Below are positions 23,601-38,000 of a stretch of DNA of 64,000 nt, one piece after another. The notes under the pieces are model-generated. The model had not been told where the DNA came from, searched no databases, and saw nothing but the letters and a program-made list of their open reading frames with translations. How positions within the stretch are numbered: the first letter of the stretch is position 1; each line of letters begins with the position of its first letter. Origin of the DNA: Trichoplax adhaerens (Eukaryota > Placozoa > Uniplacotomia > Trichoplacea > Trichoplacidae); the NCBI RefSeq assembly GCF_000150275.1, contig NW_002060943.1:11284878-11348877 (forward strand), in the 5' to 3' direction. The position numbers and the translations under genes are program-made.

Positions 23601-26600
23601 TAGTTGATCTCCCTGTTCAATCTACTAAGGAAGGAGATGCAGAAATTTGTGTGACAGAACCAACGGAGCAACCTGAAACATCTGATGCTACACAAATATC
23701 TCAAGGCATTCCATATATATGGAAAGACTGGTGTTTTGCTTACCATCGCGACTGTTTATACGCATGGAACGATTTCTGTGCGCTAGAGTTGCCTAGTGGT
23801 AGTAATGGTTGGTTTAGATTTGTTTGGGATGGTAAATTGGCGACAATGTACTCTAGTGGTAGTCCAGAAAGCGGTCCAGAATCGCCTGAAAGTCGAACTG
23901 ATTTTCTTGATAAAATTGAACAAGCCCGGAGTCATATTGCATCTGGATCAAAAAGCATTCCAATATTATCCAAAACAAGTGACGCAAAAATTGAATTTGG
24001 CAATTGGTTATTATCGAGCCCTGCAGACGGCCAACTGCACATTCGTAGCGATGGACAACAGCAACTTACTGTACTCCGTGAGAATTATCCAGGATTCATA
24101 TTTGAATCAAATCGTGGAACTAAACATTCGTTTACAGCGGAAACAACCTTAGGACCTAAATATGCGGGCGGCTGGAACGGTGAAGGTGCTAAAAGATTTT
24201 TAGTCAAGCATGAAGCAATGAAGCAGAAAATTAAAACTTTAGCTAGCGAAATTCGAGCAACGTACTTTGATAACGTTGAAATAGGACACGACGATGTTTT
24301 GACTGAACTAAGAAAAGTAGCAGATAGATTAAGTGATGCCTGCCTAGAAATTGAGAATTCTGCAGATAACGATGAGCTACAATTAAATTTAAAGAAAATG
24401 GAATCCGTCTTACCAACTCTTGTTTCTTATTTTAAAGATGAGAAAACAATCTCTACATATGAATTACAAAGCAGTGGTTTGGTTACTTCTTTATTATCAT
24501 ATTTTAACAGCTACGCTGACGGACACAGAAAGAACACCGCCGTTGGCTGTTCTTATGTTACGAATAGTCTAAAATCCTTTATTCAGGCGTTTGGTAACTA
24601 TGAATGTTGCGACAACAAACTAAGCTGTAGACCGGCAGTAAACTTAGTTCGCAAACTTGTATCAGTCACGGAATCGGTAGATCGATCGCCATTATTCTTA
24701 TATGAAAATTCTTTTTCAAGTAATGGTTTACAAATTTTAACACGTAAAATGCGTATTCACCTAATAAGACATCCTGAAAGTACAGATTTAATTGATAGAA
24801 CTGGAAAAACTTTGAAAGTGGAACCGTTAACAACTATTGGAGTTATATCTAAATTTTTACATAAAATGGTTGCTAAGCAATGGTATGATTTCGAACGGTC
24901 TACATTTAAATTTGTAATTCAGGCTAAAGATAATGGCATAAAGGAATTTAATTATGTGCGCGATTTCGATGAAAACGGTATCCTATATTGGATTGGAACA
25001 AATGGGAAAACTGTATCTGAGTGGGTAAACCCAGCACAATTTAACCTTGTTTCGATTACTTCGTCGGAAGGTCGCGGTCTACCATACGGAAAACTGGAAG
25101 ACATTATAAATCACGACGGACCAGCAACTAATTGTCATACCAGCGACGATAAAGGTGCTTGGTTTGCTATTGATCTTGGTGTGTGGTTTATACCTAAGTA
25201 TTATACGCTACGGCATTCCAGAGGGTACGGTAGATCAGCCTTACGAAATTGGCTTTTTCAAGTCTCCACTGACGGAGTAAACTGGATTACAATAAAAACT
25301 CACACTAATGATTCCTCTTTGAAAGAACCTGGATCCACGGCATCTTGGATTTTAAGTCCACCAACAGATAGCGGTAGTTGGCGTTATATTAGAATCCTCC
25401 AAAATGGTAAGAACGCAAGTGGTCAAACCCATTATCTTTCCTTATCAGGCTTCGAATTGTATGGTTCTGTCACCGACGTTGTCACTGAATCACAATTTGG
25501 TAAGGCAATAAAAGAAACTGAAAGTGCCTTAAAACGTCAACGTAAGCTTGTTCAACAAAATTTATCGAAAATTGATATTGGTGTAAAAGTAACACGGGGA
25601 TTAGACTGGCAATGGAATAATCAAGACGGAAACCCTCCTGGAATTGGAATCGTCACAAGTAAACTTCGTAATGGTTGGATAGATGTGAAGTGGTGCCATG
25701 GTGGTTCTTATACTTATCGGATGGGTGCACAAGGAAAATATGATCTAAATATAGAAACCAGTGATAAAGCAGAAAATCCTGAAGATGACCTATCCGTTGG
25801 TAATTTTGAGAGTGCGATGGACGACCCAACGACGGTAAATATGGAAAGTGCCAGCACTGTGAAAGATACGGAGGTAGTAGAGGAGATGGATGATGAAAAT
25901 GTTAGTAAGACGGTTGAAACATCATACTCACCCGAGGAGTGTAGTACTGATAGCGATTCAAATGCTAAAATCACAAAAAGTACTAGCAGATTATCAACAC
26001 ATGGCAAATTTACATCAACTTTGGTTGTTCGAATGAATTCGTCTCCAAAGGTAGTAAATTACCCAGATTCATCTACCAAAATATCAGCAGAAATCCAAGA
26101 AGTTCCTGAAATAGGACGATGTGGAAAAACTTCTCCTATTCTTGCTATGATGAAAGAGTTATCAGAAAACATTTCGAGAAATGACAATGAAATCAATAAT
26201 TTGCATAATCCTTTAGAATCGGAGACGGAGAATGAAAGTGATACTGATATAGACAATTGCCAAAATTCAACGTTATTAGCTGAAATGCAAGATGATGACA
26301 TCCATGCTGTAGATGACGAGAATGAAGATGAATTTGAGGATGATGAAAGACAAGATAACAACATAGAAGACAGTGGAAGAAATTGGGACGATGACCATAT
26401 ATTAAAACATCAATTTGACGCATTGATACCTGCTTTCGATCCTCGCCCAGGACGTATAAATATACCTCAGACTACTGATGTAACTGTACCTCCTCCCAAT
26501 TTCATAATGAATACTAGATCAGAAAGTGAAGGCTTGGGTGAACGATTATCGCTGTACTTACGATGTACTTCGATACCTGAAATTGATAAGATCGAAGTAG

Positions 26601-28919
26601 AATTAGATGATTCTGAAGCGACAATATTTACATATATACAAAAAATTATTGAGACCATCGATAAACCATTTAAATATGAGCAACTTAGAAGAATTTTCGA
26701 TGCTTCTTTCGTAATATCATACAAGCTAACTACAACATCCGCGAACCAACTAAATAAGCCAAAAAAGACTAATTCGGATTTATACGACTACACCATTAAT
26801 AACCTTTCGCTTATTCGTGTTTTATACTCTATTTTTAATAATGCTCTTGATGACGAAGAAAGAAACTTGAACAACGAAGTGTATGTACCAGCCGAAGAAT
26901 TTATTAGTAAAAAACTAACAACCAAATTGCAACAGCAGTTACAAGATCCAGTTACAGTTGGCTGCTGTTCTGTACCTCAATGGTGTAATCTTTTAATTTC
27001 TCGATGTCCTATGCTCTTTCCGTTTGAATGTCGTGAACTTGTATTTAATTTTACTTCATTTGGTGTTCCACGAGCAGTTGATTTACTACAAACTAGGCTG
27101 GATTCTAGGAGTTTACAGTCGCGAAGTAGTAGTTCGAGACCGTACGATATCCAAGACTGTCACATTGCTCGTCTAAAGCATGAACGCATTACGGTACCTC
27201 GTGGAGAGGAATTATTAGATTGCGCTATTAATGTTATGAAATTTCATGCTAAGCGAAAAGCTATCCTAGAAGTAGAATTTGTAGGTGAAGAAGGTACAGG
27301 TTTAGGTCCAACTTTAGAATTTTATGCTCTTGTTTCTGCAATTCTTCAGAAAAAATGCTTGGGCATCTGGTTGTGTAACGATGCTGTTACAGAGTTAGAA
27401 AGAGAAGTTGATATTGGCCATGGTTTACAAACTTCAGGATATTACGTGCAACAGCCATTTGGTCTATTCCCGTCACCTTTACCGCAATCTACACGTACCG
27501 ATCGGGTTGTAGAACTTTTTCACTTTTTAGGCACTTTTCTTGCAAAATGTATACAAGATAACCGATTAGTTGACTTGCCTTTGTCAACACAATTTTTTAA
27601 ATTGATGTGCTTTTCAAGTATACGCGACAAAAATAATGATAACGGTAGCGTAAGTGATAACAGTCCCGGTAAAAGTCTTGATAATAAAACTTGGTTCGAT
27701 GGAATATTATCGTTTAAAGACCTAGAAATTATCGACCCTCATAGGGCTAAATTTTTAAGGAATTTAAAAGAGTTAGTCGATAGGAAGCATGAAATTCTAA
27801 ATAGTTCATTATCTGACAAGGAGAAAAATGACAAGTTATCATCATTGACTTTATCTTCGTCTGACGATTCGCAAAGCGACATTAAATTAGAAGATCTATG
27901 GTAACTTATTGTTTGATTTTGTAAATATATCTACGAATACAATCTTATGCAAATCAAAATTTTTTTTGTAGCTTAACATTTCAATATTCACCATCATCAA
28001 TTATTTATGGTTACGAGACTGTTGATCTTATTGCAAATGGAGGAGAAAAAGTTTGTCACATTGTAGAGATAATGCAATAATTTAATGTCTATGCACGGAT
28101 TCGATCCTAACTTCTTCGAAACTGTTTATTATGATAGATACTTACTGTTGAAAATGTAGAAGAGTATGTCGATTTGATGTACAATTTCTGCTTCCGTGAC
28201 GGTATCCAGAGACAAATAGACGCCTTCAAAGGTACGATCATCTGCTTATTAGTCACCTAAAACACACAGTCATGCCCACTGTTCATTATAATTATATGAA
28301 TTGTTATTATCTATATGTTACTATGATAGAGGGTTTTGATTTGGTCTTTCCAATGGAAAGTTTAGCCTTATTTACTCCAGAAGAAGCAAGAAATATCTTG
28401 TGCGGTGATCAAAGTCCACAATGGACCAAAGATGATTTGTTAAACTATACTGAACCGAAAAATGGTTATACTCGAGAAAGGTATAGCTCCTTACTCATTG
28501 TAGTTATCCCTTCTAATCTAGTTGAATCATAAATTATTAACGGGCGTTATATTTTTTAGTGCTGGCTATTTACGTTTCATAAATGTTGTTTCAAACTTTG
28601 ATAACGATGAAAGAAAGGTGAGCTAAATAATATTCCTATAAAAAATATTATCTGATCATCTAATAGTTACGATATTAAACACTTTTGCCCTTAGGCTTTT
28701 TTACAGTTTACCACTGGATGTTCATCACTTCCACCTGGTGGATTAAGAAATTTACACCCTCACCTTACTGTGGTTAAAAAAGAAATGGAATCGAATGGTA
28801 CCCACCCCTCAGTTAACACGTGCGTTCACTATTTAAAATTACCGGATTATGCATCAGAAGATATTCTTAGAGACCGTTTATTGGCAGCGACAAAAGAAAA
28901 GGGATTTCATCTTAACTAA
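20635..28919 (+). CDS. HECTD1: HECTD1 E3 ubiquitin-protein ligase
   Basis: Fifteen exons: 20635-20780, 20988-21228, 21390-21617, 21712-22002, 22074-22132, 22200-22411, 22493-22569, 22660-22758, 22906-23029, 23118-27900, 27972-28050, 28138-28231, 28330-28480, 28560-28617, 28695-28919. They join in frame to 2288 residues (human is about 2610). The N terminus [14 protein letters not shown] starts an armadillo-like region. Ankyrin repeats span about 365-488 ([20 protein letters not shown]). Then come a galactose-binding-like (SUN/F5-8C-type) domain at about 1108-1273 ([12 protein letters not shown]), a MIB/HERC2 domain at about 1311-1368 ([12 protein letters not shown]), an acidic linker to about 1590, and the HECT domain from about 1870. 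The catalytic Cys is residue 2223 ([12 protein letters not shown], codon 28719-28721). The C terminus EKGFHLN matches the family. HECT ligases form a Cys-ubiquitin thioester; HECTD1 acts in cell movement, Wnt and development in vertebrates. The start ATG at 20635 is preceded by a tag that could end a 5' UTR intron. Confidence 0.97.
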
Positions 28920-30569
28920 ATTTTATCTGTATAGTTTATTAATCTAATTACCGATATATGAGGTGTTTACAGCATCATGTATTTAAATTTTTGATATCAT
29001 TTTATGATTCTTACTAACAGTTATTTAATTACTAGTAAGAAAATTGATGCCAGTCGTTGTAGTAGTATCTTATGTATTTTAACGGAAGTCATTTTGTATA
29101 ATATCATTTAATCTGCTCATTATATATTGATAAGATATCGCAGATCCGCACGTTAAACTCTGCGATTTAGTTAATGTATCGCTGGTATAGTGGCTGCAAC
29201 TAAATGTACAAATAAGAACAGAAAACTCGTACAAACGTTAAGTGAATCCAGATTATATTTATAAAGGAAGTACTAGTAATGTTAAAGAGCTAATTGATGT
29301 AGATACGTCCTAATTTGTTGTAATCCCAACTTACTACCAATAAAGCGTACGCAATATGTTTACGACTAAGTGCATATATGCGATATACTGTCTGTACGTG
29401 TATATGTACGCATACTGTATGTGTAACATATATATTAAATTATACATTGTAACTAGTAGAATATACAGTATTTACACTAAAAGGGAATACGTACACGCAT
29501 GGTTAGTATGTGTAATGACCCATACATAGTTATCCGATACTCAGTCATAGTTTGGGAAATTCATTAAATTATAGCATTCATTATATTTATTTCTTGGAGG
29601 GTAGTAGTAGGTGCTTACGCTACGTTAGGTATGATTTAGAGACTACAAAATCTAGCTCTTCAATTAAGTAAGTCTCAGAAATCACGGTATAGCTATTAAC
29701 ATGAAGCGGTGCTGATCATAATTATTTCACCGTAGCAAAGTTATCACCCTTAAAGGTTAAAAGCGAATGCATTAAACTAATCTTGAATTCGTTTTTATAT
29801 TAATTTTAGGGTGCTGTAATGTATTTAGTATTAAATGATTGACTAGACTCGACTAATGAATGAAATTTGAAACTTTTAACGATTCATGGTACGTATGTCA
29901 CTACTTCTAGTCGATCAAATGTTGATTAATTGATTTCAATGTAGACCCTACCATAGTAAAATAATTGCTACCGTCCAGTTTACAATAAAATATGGATAGT
30001 ATTTCACTGGAAAGGGAGAGCAGATTGAAATAGGAAGTACAGCGTAGTGTTTAGTGCACTGTAGTTATACACTATCATCTGACTACTGATGCATATCTTT
30101 ACGCACCATACTGTACACCACCACGATAGTGAAATCGTCTATAGTAATGATGATTCGTAATACTGTAGTGCGTATCCTTATAGTGAGCTATACAGACTTG
30201 GTAAACTGGATTCAATATGCCGTAGGCTATAGTATCGCGATCTGGAGGCATTCGAGTGGTTGAGTATATAACAACTTCCAGGTTGTCACTGGAAGTAATA
30301 TTTACAGCGATACTGTACAAAAACTGCGTTGTTTAGTCTCTTGTTAGTCCCTCTAGGGTACAGCATACAGAATACGGTTACTATGGTGACAACATTCGTG
30401 AAAGGCTCAATCACCCTACTATACATTTATCAAGCAATTAATGTATCTAGAAAGGCATTAAACACCTGTTTTAAACTGATAATTTACTTAAATTGAACCA
30501 TTAGCCAATTTCAGTCTTCAATCACTTCATATCCAGTGTCGTATATTATATATTCTCAGATGAACAGAC
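28920..30569. other. AT-rich spacer, nothing recognised
   Basis: Three-prime flank of HECTD1 and 5' flank of the EF-hand gene. The nearest AATAAA is at 29339-29344, 420 bp past the stop, so the true poly(A) site is unclear. A minus-strand open frame at 30099-30320 is unrecognised and has no exon-like borders. Confidence 0.5.
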
Positions 30570-33309
30570 ATGACGGAGGCACCAAGGAGTCTCGATACTG
30601 CTCAGTACATGGAAAATTTAAAAGAAAAAGAAGAATTAAAGAAGAAACTAGCTGAGAAGGAAAAGGAACTGGTCGAAGCATTAGTTAGAAGTTACGATTT
30701 ACAAAAGAAATTGGATAAATTACAGGCGGTTAGTAAATATATTATAAATATGTTTCCGTCCAGAATGTAAATAAAAACTCATTTAAAAATTGAATGAGTC
30801 ACAGTTTTGTCCCAAGTTTTTACTTACTAACTTCCTGATATATTGATGAGATTTTAAATTATTTTATAAAGTATCTGCTCTAGTATTTTCGAATAAGCCG
30901 AGTTTCTTTACTAAGGGTTACAGCGATTAATGAATTATAAACATTAACCTTCAATTATCATGCGTAGTTCATCCATTATACTTTAAGCCTATATTTAATA
31001 TTTAAATAATCCTATAATAATAAATTTTGAGTTACAATGCCACCAATATCCTTAAAAGCCATATTTGTGTTCAGTGTATGCTATCGTCATGACTATCGCA
31101 AATTAAAGTATGAAGATAAGTATACATACATATACTTAGCGTCAAACACGTTAATGTTGAAATTCCCTATTTTGAATACTGAAATTCACGAAGCCTAAAT
31201 TTTAATTATGAAACTGATGTATTCTAATTAAAATACAACACACATAAGATTGCTTAGCAAATTATGTTGAAAATTTCATGCGAAACAGTATTCCATACCG
31301 TATGACATAAAAATTGTAACTGGTCTAAACATTCAATGCATAGATCAAACGTGCTACCAATGATTTATAAGACCAATGTTTCGTTCGGTGTGACGTTAAT
31401 ATATTACTTGAATCATTGATTGTAGGATAAAAAATCAGCTCCTAAACTCACTTCAAAGCCGCCCAAAAGAAGAGCTGGGAAGAAAAAGAAAGGTAAAAAA
31501 GACGGCAAGGAAGATAAAACAGAGGATATTTCATGGACTACGGAAAAATTTTATGAGGTAATCACTGTTATATACGGTATATCCTACAATCTAGGGATAT
31601 AATTAGCGTATGCCATCTAAATTAAAGATCAGGGAATTTAGTATGCATTTTAATTAATCATAAATTCGTTACAGACTAATAAATCAAACTATCACTATAA
31701 TAAAAAATAGTTACAGCTTCAAACATAAAATTACCATTCTTTTTTGCATGCTAACCGAACATCATAACATGTATACGCCATGGCAAAAATATAAAATTTA
31801 TAGTCTAGCTGTTTATTACGTATCTGCAACCATCTGCTGTAGTTACTATATCAAACATACTTACGGTAGTATACGAAGTTAAAGCGAATAGCTATAAATT
31901 GAAATATGTCTAAAGAAATTGATAGACATACGTGTACTGCAGCATTAGTTAATAAGCACCATACTATTACTTTAGAGTAAGGAAATTTATTATTAAATGA
32001 TCCCTTAGCATTGTTTAAAAATCCAGATTCTGAGAATGTACGGCAGATTATAATTACTATACGCATAAGCTTTGAACTTCTTCATTTATTGTAATTTAGG
32101 AAGTGGCAGAAAAATTTCCCGAAATGACTTTGTCAACCCTCTTAGCAGCTGAAAAGAAATTCATGGAAGCTGATAAAGACGGAAATGGGGTAAGCTGAAA
32201 TGTTTATAAAATTACAAACACTAGAAAGCTATCATAGTACTTCTAAAGTTAAGCGACGCTTAAAATTTTTCTGCAAGCTAATTAGTACAATTGGACAAGC
32301 AGGTAGCTATCTAAATTGCAATTAGAATCTTATTCATGCGATAGAAATCAAGATAGCTTTCGTACATTTGATGATAATGATCAAGCTGTACTACATGTAG
32401 TAGTTGTAATGGTCAAATATTCTTATACAATTTTGATTCTTGTACAATCCTGTTTACGTGAAATGTTGTAGTATGTACTTGTCATGAGTTTAGATGGATA
32501 AGCAGACATACCGTATATATTGCAATGCGAAGATATTACGAGCGAGTACTATGAACAATTAGAATATGGTATTGGTGGAATAATCGACACGAGATTTAAT
32601 GATATTTAATCTGCGAATCATAATATATAGATATTTATTAGAATTTAGGTCAATTTTATATAATTTAGACTATACGTGAGCGATTTCATTACACATGTAT
32701 ACCATGATGTGTATCATTTTAAGATGAGGCCCATGATAGTGTAAAAATACCCAGAAAGTTCAATTCAACTAATCCTACATTAATACAAAGTAAAGAATCT
32801 GTACTACAAATTGTTTCAATTTTAGAAGTTCGAACTAATTGAGAGTCTTACACATGTACAATCAAATTAACTCCCTTCGAATTAAGATCAGTTGCAAATA
32901 TATACATTTATTGCAAATTTTTGTATTTATAAAGGAAATTGATGAAAAAGAACTAGAAACAATTCTTCAACAAAGTAATTTGTTATTTACAAAATTCCAA
33001 ATTATGGAAATTATTCAATCAATTGATGTTGATGAGTCTAGTACGTTAGACTTCATGGAGTGTTTAGCGGTAAGAATATATTCTTCATATCTTCTATCTG
33101 TTAAGATTTCTTACTTATTCACGCTTTAAAATTGTACTCTTAATTCAATAAGAATTACCCTTTTAAATGATTACAATTATTAAATAGTTTTGATAGGAAA
33201 TTATATCAAATTTTTTTTCCAGGTCATTCATGCATTGCAACAAAATCGGAAGACTGCTTTGCCCCAATCTATTCAACAAAATAAAAGTACAATATGCGTA
33301 ATACAATAA
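30570..33309 (+). CDS. Coiled-coil, two-EF-hand protein with C-terminal CaaX box
   Basis: Five exons, all joined in phase 0: 30570-30728, 31426-31557, 32100-32189, 32935-33069, 33223-33309. Product 200 residues; I do not recognise an orthologue. Residues about 15-53 are Lys/Glu/Leu-rich and look like a coiled coil. A strongly basic Lys-rich segment (about 60-87, including GKKKKGKKDGK) follows. EF-hand 1 has a canonical loop DKDGNGEIDEKE (122-133), split by the exon 3/4 junction. EF-hand 2 has DVDESSTLDFME (158-169), with acidic ligands at positions 1, 3 and 12. The last four residues are CVIQ, a CaaX motif with Gln at the end that favours farnesylation, preceded by QQNKST. A lipid-anchored calcium sensor on a membrane, with the basic patch adding phospholipid contact, is my inference. 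Confidence 0.8.
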
Positions 33310-35029
33310 TATCTACGAACGAAATTTAGCGATAGATTTGCTTAAATCCATCCTGAATATCATAACACTTACCTTTGACTTGATTGTAAACGTATAATGT
33401 CGATCTAAGATGTTAAGGGTTGGTTAGAACATCCTAAATTTACGTTCTACGGTATACAATAACGCATGTATGGAGCGTATAATGAGCTTCTCTTAAGTAA
33501 GCGTACAAGACAACTGACTGACGAGTCAGTTTTTAAATTTGCAATTCACCTTTATATCATAATGCGATTCTTTCATTAACTTAACGAGGTATCTAAATGA
33601 AACATAATCGTTTTGTTGCTTAAAACGTTAAATCTACCTTTAATGATCAAAATCTACAGTAATGGATTACTCTACTATACAGTACATACATTGTCAAAAA
33701 GCTATTTTATCAAATATACTTATGTAACTTCTTAAGAAAATGCTTATTTCAGTCGGAGAAGATCGCTTATTTATGTATCTGGTTTTCAGCTTAATGTACT
33801 GTATATCATATTGTAATTATATTATTGATATTACAGTATTATGATACCTTAAGAATATGAAAATCTTGTATAACAAGCACGGCCAACTCAGGATGGAATT
33901 AAGTGCTTGGATTAGAATAGTGCTCCGACGTATTAGATAATAACTTTACCTGTTTAATTATCGTTAATCTTTTCTAAAGGTGTTATAGAGTTGCTTGAAA
34001 AAAAGTACGGCGAGATAGACAATCGTACACTCAGACAGCGAGGTTTTATATATTTTTTGCAGACAAGAAAAGTTTATTAATGTAACTAAAATCATACTTT
34101 TGTTTATTATATATTCAGCATAGTAATTTCGCTGATGTTTTACATCATGATAGGTTGAATAAAATTGCAAATTGTTAAAAAGTTTCGTATTAAACCGATT
34201 AGTCAACCTGATACATAAACTTAATGTCAAACAATGACGTGTAACCTGCTGTTTATTGATCATTCGAGGGAAGACTACATCTGGAAATTTTATATCAAAT
34301 CCATATCAATTAATGTTTGGCAATAACATCACGCCACACTTTACACATTCAGTAGCATATTTTTAAATTGTTTTTACTAATTTTTTTCGATCGCAGTAGC
34401 AAGGTACTTCTTTCGCTAAAAACTTTCATTATATGCTATACTACAGATTTCTTTCCTAAACATGCGATATATTACCCATTACGGTGAAAACTTTTAATAT
34501 TGAACTTTGAAGTAAAGTCTATTCGGTGTTTTAACAAGTTAAGAAAGATGAAAAGACTTTACTATTATATTTATATTGAGTATTGTTATCTTATGCAATC
34601 ATCATTATATACTATATTAGAAAAAATGATGTTATACAAAGATATCATAGCAATTCTTTAAGTTACAAGTTTGAACGATAAAGTTCGAAAGACACGGACG
34701 TTTATGCGTACATCGAAATTTTTTGAATGCTTTATGCCATATCTGTTTAGATATATTGATTATCATGTGTTTTAAATCGAGTGAGATTAAATATTGTATC
34801 GGTTACATGTTAAGATCCAAAATTTGCAAAGGAGAAAAAATGGATTGTGATAATCGAGTATATCTAGGTCTTAAAAATTTAAAAACCAGTCTTAAGAAAT
34901 AATTCATTGGAGTACAGATTCTGTTTGAGTACATCACAGACGCGCTTTTAATAACTTATAAATAAATGGTTTCTCTTTCGCTGCACATACTGTACGTATA
35001 TCTAAGATTTACTACTTAAGTGCCGCATT
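33310..35029. other. Convergent AT-rich spacer, nothing recognised
   Basis: Three-prime flanks of the EF-hand gene (+) and the first bZIP gene (-). A minus-strand open frame at 33964-34263 is AT-driven and unrecognised. No repeat array or RNA gene was seen. Confidence 0.5.
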
Positions 35030-38000
35030 TCATCGCTTTCTTAACATACAAATATGAGCCGTAAGCAAGTATTCCAAACGTTGCTTTTCTGCTTGCAATA
35101 GAGAAATTTGATCCTTTAAATTGCCTTGCTCCTTTTCGAGTACCTCAGTCTCCTGTTATCAACGGACATACAATTATTTGAACAGTTCGATTTTTCGATT
35201 AGAATTTATCCAACTGAATAAAAATATTGAGTACAGAAAAATCTATTTACAAAGACTTTGGGTAGATCTTTAATTTTCAAAATTATTACTATTTAGGTTT
35301 ATAATATGGACTAGATAAGTCAGCGTAAACTAATTAACTTCTATAACCTTGGTGAGCGTTTCTATCCTTTTCTTTCTCCGATTGCGGCATCTCATCGCTG
35401 CGACTTTGTTTTTTTCTCTACGAATCTTTTTTCTTTCGTCCTCATCTAACTGTTTTAAAATGAAACACGAAATTCAGCCTTTTAATTTTTAAATAACATT
35501 ACAAAGTAATTCACGAATGCATACTATAATTTCAGATATGGCAGTATACAATACTAAAAATTTCGCATAAATTACATAGTTGTGCAGGACAGCGAATTTA
35601 GTACAGGGCTGAGATACAAGACAATTTTACTACTATTTTTAAGAGATTCACTTGTTTAATTAATACAGTAAGTCATTCAGGTATTACATCTCTTAGCACG
35701 GTACTATGGCAATGGTGTACTGTATGTTGTACGAGGAGCGCAATTTGTAACATAGTAGTAATCCTTCGAAAAACAGGAGCTATTTGCTTTCAGTAATATA
35801 CGTTTAGTATACTTACAGTACTTGGAAGAACTATTCCTATTACAGTACATAATAATAATAATTATTATTATGAAGACTGTATACTGTTCTGTACTGTACT
35901 GTACATAACATAATACGCGTATACTCTCGTATGTTAAATTTCGCATACAGTATACCGTAACATGACAGCAAGTTCCATTCTACAATGGCTTCAACAAAAC
36001 TCTGCGTATACTGTAGGTTTGATTTGGCGTACATCGGAAATATCTTCATGCAGTTTAATTATAACTGATAGGAGATCGATAGATGACAAAACAGTTAGAA
36101 TAGAACCTGTAAGCCTGATCAGTGTTCAAGAACAATAATAGAACTTCACTAAATTCTGGCAATATTGACAGTATATTAATTGTCTATGTATTAAAATATA
36201 GTGATACAGCGAATTTGGGCAAATACCCACTGAATAAAATTGATATTGACTGTAATCCTGTCAACAACCTCCTGTAACTATCAATTAGATGAATTAGATA
36301 AAGAGCCAGCCAGTCTTTCACTTCTATCTAATCAAATCACTCGCTACATCGTCATAGATAATGCAAATTCTTCGGTCAGCTAAGCATAGTGTATCCTCGG
36401 TATTATCTTGTTTTGTCATTTACTGTAGCATGCTAGTCTCAAGTTACAATCACGAAATACAGTACAATAGTCATATTTTCCCTCCTTATGTCCATCACCG
36501 TACATTAGTTATCATAATGTGCTTTGTAGCATCAACTAAACTTAATATAGCATTTTATCCGTGAATGCATTATTGGAAAGTAGTATTCTACAAGCATCGC
36601 TGTGAATATAGTAGTGTCTGGCTATTACCGGGATATATATAATGTCGAATGGTAATACGATCTGTTAATTATTAACAAATGGGTACATTATCGTAAACCG
36701 TCAGCAAAGCGACATGAGTTTGTACTAGTGTACATAAAAGTGTGAGAGAAAATATACAGTAGACCTTTAGCATAGGTAATACTGTACAAAATCTTATGGA
36801 AATAAATAACTATTGTAGTACCGTTACTGTACACTGTACAGTACTGTACAGTACTACTATTATAACGTGTGATCCGTTTCCTTCGATATATTTGAATAGT
36901 AAAAATTAGAAGTAAACGCTTAAAAAAGATCAATCGCTATGAACCTTCCTATACGCATAGGTCTCTTATTATAGAAAGTTACCTACTAATTGATTCATCT
37001 TTATCCCAATTAGAAATGGCTACTGTGATCAAGCGAAAACTCGCCATTATACAGTAATTTTTTATGCCTTCTTTTGCATGCTACAATACAGTAGGAATTC
37101 TATAGTACTGTACAGTACGTACTGTACACTCAGGCAACTGTTACGGCGCGAACTGTATGTTGGTAGAACCGACCGTACATGTACCAGTGACTGTTGGTTT
37201 GTATTAGAACTTCAAAGAAATAAAATAACTTCAACTTTTGGTGCCTACAGTGATAATAATACTGTACATACGCTACAGTACATTTTTAAAACAGATGTTG
37301 CATGTACTGTACTGTAGTTGCATGGCAGACACTTACTGTACTGTACAGTACAGTGTACAGGTACTGTATCTCCGTTATTAGTACTGCACTGTCATGGACT
37401 ACTACAGTACGGACTGCAAATATTCCGGGTTAAAGCAGCAGTCCCCAGATATCTTTGAATCGACTATTAATATCCGCATATTTTATATTTACAACATAGC
37501 ATACTGTACTGTACAGTAGCATATCACAATAGTATCTAGAATTATGATTATAAAACAAAGTTACAATTCATGCACATTGTATCAAGTCATTGTATGCTTG
37601 AATTTGAAGTACTGTAGATGGATTATATGAGAGATACCTTACGGTAATACCTTCAAATTTCAATAGGTAATATAGAAGATTAGCCAAAATAGAAATATAA
37701 AATTACACACTACCAGTAGTGTACAGACTCTATAAATATGTAGTTATTTTATTATTACCAGCCTCCCAGTAATAACAAATGGGATAATAAAGCATTTCAT
37801 AATAAATGATATCGGCTATGCCGCACGACAGGCTTTAAGATCTGTAGTGTATGTATGTCTGTATAATACTCGTATATTCTTGATTTATACGAACTGAAGT
37901 CTCGAAAGCTCCAGTTTCCGATAGTAGTGCCATGGTTAATGTCGTTGAAGGATCAGTAAAAGCAGTCCTTGTTATAACACTAGAGTAACAAACAACGCTG

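Noticed and set aside
23796-26724. Plus-frame and minus-strand open frames of 76-118 residues inside HECTD1
   Set aside because: Shadows of the 4.8-kb HECTD1 exon, mainly opposite its acidic Ser/Glu/Asp-rich linker.
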